From Eubacteriales bacterium (lineage in GTDB: Bacteria > Bacillota > Clostridia > Lachnospirales > Lachnospiraceae), in assembly GCA_030524585.1 (NCBI GenBank), contig JAUNGJ010000021.1, forward strand, positions 1 to 43,834: DNA of 43,834 bases, in the 5' to 3' direction. How positions within the stretch are numbered: position 1 is the stretch's first letter; every line of letters starts with the position of its first letter. Below the pieces are notes generated by a model. It was not told the origin of the DNA, searched no databases, and saw only the letters and a program-made list of their open reading frames with translations. Both the position numbers and the translations under genes were made by a program. Positions 42,294 to 43,834 of this stretch are shown here, in pieces.

Positions 42294-43736
42294 ATGTCGG
42301 TATTAAGTGAATTGAAACCAGAAAAAGTATTTTACTATTTTGAAGAGATATGCAGGATTCCCCATGGCTCTTTTCATACAAAAGAAATCAGTGATTATTG
42401 TGTAACATTTGCTAAAGAACGGAAACTGGAAGTGATTCAGGATGAGGTGGGAAATGTTGTGATACGCAAACAGGCCGCAGAAGGATATGAGGATTCGGAT
42501 CCGATTATTCTTCAGGGGCATCTGGATATGGTATGCGAGAAGACGCCGGATTCTGTCCATGATTTTAAGAAGGATGGGCTGGAGCTCATACTTCAGGATG
42601 GATTTCTTTCTGCAAAGGATACGACTCTGGGTGGGGACGATGGAATTGCAGTTGCCATGATGCTGGCAATTCTTGACAGTGAGGATATTTCCCATCCGGC
42701 TTTGGAAGCTGTCTTTACCACGGATGAGGAGGTGGGAATGGGAGGCGCCCAGGCGCTGGACCTTGAACAGCTTACCGGGCGGATGCTGATTAACATTGAC
42801 TCAGAAGAGGAAGGCTTTCTGACTGTGGGCTGTGCGGGCGGTTACCGCTTTGACGCTGGCATTCCGATTGAATATGCAGAGACTGATGGATGTGTGCTTC
42901 AAATTGCAATCCGCGGATTGACCGGAGGGCATTCCGGAATGGAGATCCATAAGCAGCGTGGAAATGCACATGTTCTGATGGGAAGACTTCTGAACCATTT
43001 GAGAAAGAACTTCGCGCTCTGTCTTGTGGATATCGCCGGTGGCAGCAAAGACAATGTAATTGCTATGGAGAATACCGCAAGAATTGCCGTCTCTTCGGAG
43101 GACAAAGTGGCATGTATCGACAGAATCAAAGCCATGGAGCAGAAATGGAAGGCAGAATTTGCGCAGGACGAACCAGATCTTACAGTAGAGGTCACAGAGG
43201 ATGCAGCCGGTCAGGCATTTACGGAGGATAGTACAGAGCGTGTGATAGCTTATCTTGCAGCCATGCCGGATGGTGTGATCAGTTTTGAACGTCAGATTGA
43301 GGGTCAGGTCGAAACCTCCCTTAATGCAGGAATCGTCAAGACGAAGGAAAACTGTGTGGTGATTTCCCATCTGGTCAGAAGCTCGGTGGAGTCCAAAAAG
43401 GAAATGCTGAAGGAACGTCTTCAGACAATGGTACAGCTTGCAGGCGGTAAAGGGACGGTCAGAGATGAATATCCGGCATGGAGCTATCGGAAGGATTCCA
43501 GACTTCGTGACATTATGACAGCAGTATATCAGGAGACGTACGGAAAGAAACCGGAGGTCATCACGATTCATGCCGGATTGGAATGTGGATTGTTTGTGGG
43601 AAAGAAACCGGAGCTTGACTGTGTATCTTTCGGACCGGACCTTCTGGATGTTCATTCGGTGAAAGAGCGCATGAATATCGCATCGGTGGAGCGAAGCTAT
43701 AACTATTTGCTGGAGGTTCTGAAAGCGGCGAGATAA
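42294..43736 (+). CDS. pepD: Aminoacyl-histidine dipeptidase (PepD, M20 family)
   Basis: PepD is a cytoplasmic dizinc dipeptidase acting on carnosine-like and other Xaa-His dipeptides. The M20 metal-site motifs are visible: LQGHLDMVCEK (first zinc His and Asp), LGGDDGIAVAM, TTDEEVGMGGA with the catalytic Glu, and the C-terminal ITIHAGLECGLF. A lid/dimerisation domain covers about residues 185-370. Length 480 is normal. AAGGAG at 42282-42287 serves ATG 42294. The 118-base gap before it, divergent from ylbJ, contains no promoter I can place with confidence. Confidence 0.94.
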   Translation: MSVLSELKPEKVFYYFEEICRIPHGSFHTKEISDYCVTFAKERKLEVIQDEVGNVVIRKQAAEGYEDSDPIILQGHLDMVCEKTPDSVHDFKKDGLELILQDGFLSAKDTTLGGDDGIAVAMMLAILDSEDISHPALEAVFTTDEEVGMGGAQALDLEQLTGRMLINIDSEEEGFLTVGCAGGYRFDAGIPIEYAETDGCVLQIAIRGLTGGHSGMEIHKQRGNAHVLMGRLLNHLRKNFALCLVDIAGGSKDNVIAMENTARIAVSSEDKVACIDRIKAMEQKWKAEFAQDEPDLTVEVTEDAAGQAFTEDSTERVIAYLAAMPDGVISFERQIEGQVETSLNAGIVKTKENCVVISHLVRSSVESKKEMLKERLQTMVQLAGGKGTVRDEYPAWSYRKDSRLRDIMTAVYQETYGKKPEVITIHAGLECGLFVGKKPELDCVSFGPDLLDVHSVKERMNIASVERSYNYLLEVLKAAR

Positions 43737-43766
43737 TTCATATAGTAATACAAAAAGGAGTTTGTT

Positions 43767-43802
43767 ATGGGAAGATCTATTGATATGATTCCCCTTAAGT
43801 AG
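43767..43802 (+). CDS. 11-codon ORF at the window's edge, possibly a disrupted gene start
   Basis: ATG 43767 has a very good ribosome binding site (AAGGAG, 43755-43760, spacing 6) but the frame runs only MGRSIDMIPLK before TAG at 43800. The stop lies inside the left arm of the inverted repeat 43791-43834. It could be a leader peptide, the start of a gene broken by an inserted element, or part of a mobile element. Only the site and start are seen directly. Confidence 0.35.
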   Translation: MGRSIDMIPLK

Positions 43803-43834
43803 ACAAGGCAAATAACCAAAATCTACTTAAGGGG
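43791..43834. repeat. Perfect 13-bp inverted repeat at the window's end
   Basis: CCCCTTAAGTAGA (43791-43803) and TCTACTTAAGGGG (43822-43834) are perfectly complementary with an 18-base spacer. The window stops at the end of the right arm, so the arms may be longer. No T-run is visible. Confidence 0.85.

Noticed and set aside
42801-43811. Minus-strand open frame of 336 codons
   Set aside because: Antisense to pepD, Cys- and His-rich like other shadow frames, no ribosome binding site.
1-43834. tRNA, rRNA, CRISPR array, prophage or complete insertion sequence
   Set aside because: None was seen on either strand; the genes are continuous housekeeping operons.

Overview
This window is a gene-dense piece of a bacterial chromosome, most likely from a spore-forming member of the Lachnospiraceae (Clostridia). 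The clues are an Rnf complex in the clostridial order C-D-G-E-A-B, sporulation genes (GerW, YlbJ and an alpha/beta-type spore protein), the clostridial neighbours cmk-ispH-rpsA, strong AGGAGG ribosome binding sites and moderate GC. Nearly all genes are core housekeeping genes. I see no phage, complete insertion sequence, CRISPR array, tRNA or rRNA, although the last 45 bases may be the edge of something inserted.

Layout. 1-8271 is the nusA-type operon tail: infB (5' end cut off by the window), rbfA, nrnA, truB, ribF, then rpsO and pnp, each of the last two with its own promoter, a structured leader and a terminator. 8272-11561 is a small accessory stretch: an unrecognised 52-residue ORF, a minus-strand membrane protein plus ferredoxin-type aldo/keto reductase, then a SEC-C protein and a second aldo/keto reductase. 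11660-16951 holds an RpiR regulator, an HI0933-type flavoprotein, an unknown protein, cmk, ispH and rpsA. 17154-22185 is the complete rnfCDGEAB operon, followed by a DUF2752 membrane protein and a Q/N/Y-rich membrane protein. Convergent to these is apbE, which probably attaches FMN to RnfD and RnfG; divergent from apbE are a NusG domain II protein and a Gx transporter. 25467-32647 is a DNA-repair and cell-envelope run: ruvAB, zapA, a U32 peptidase, and a SEDS glycosyltransferase with its cognate penicillin-binding protein. 32664-34578 encodes an unknown protein, DUF2953, GerW and a 46-residue membrane microprotein. 34685-39105 holds rpmB, an Asp23 protein, a FakA-type kinase and recG. 39188-43736 holds a small acid-soluble spore protein, rsmD, coaD, a coiled-coil protein, ylbJ (minus) and pepD.

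How they work together. The window joins translation and RNA turnover (IF-2, RbfA, TruB, S15, L28, S1, RsmD, NrnA, PNPase), ferredoxin:NAD+ energy conservation (Rnf with its flavinylation enzyme), recombination repair (RuvAB, RecG), division and wall synthesis (ZapA, SEDS-PBP), cofactor supply (RibF makes FMN/FAD, CoaD makes CoA) and sporulation.

I do not find a clearly new defence or mobile system. The best leads are structural: a candidate S15-binding leader before rpsO, a long hairpin in the pnp leader, a perfect 28-bp palindrome inside the DUF2752 gene, a cysteine-rich tail on RnfE, an ispH/rpsA pair that overlaps out of frame where many relatives are fused, a 170-nt two-frame overlap between the SEDS and PBP genes, and a perfect 13-bp inverted repeat right after an 11-codon ORF at the window's end.
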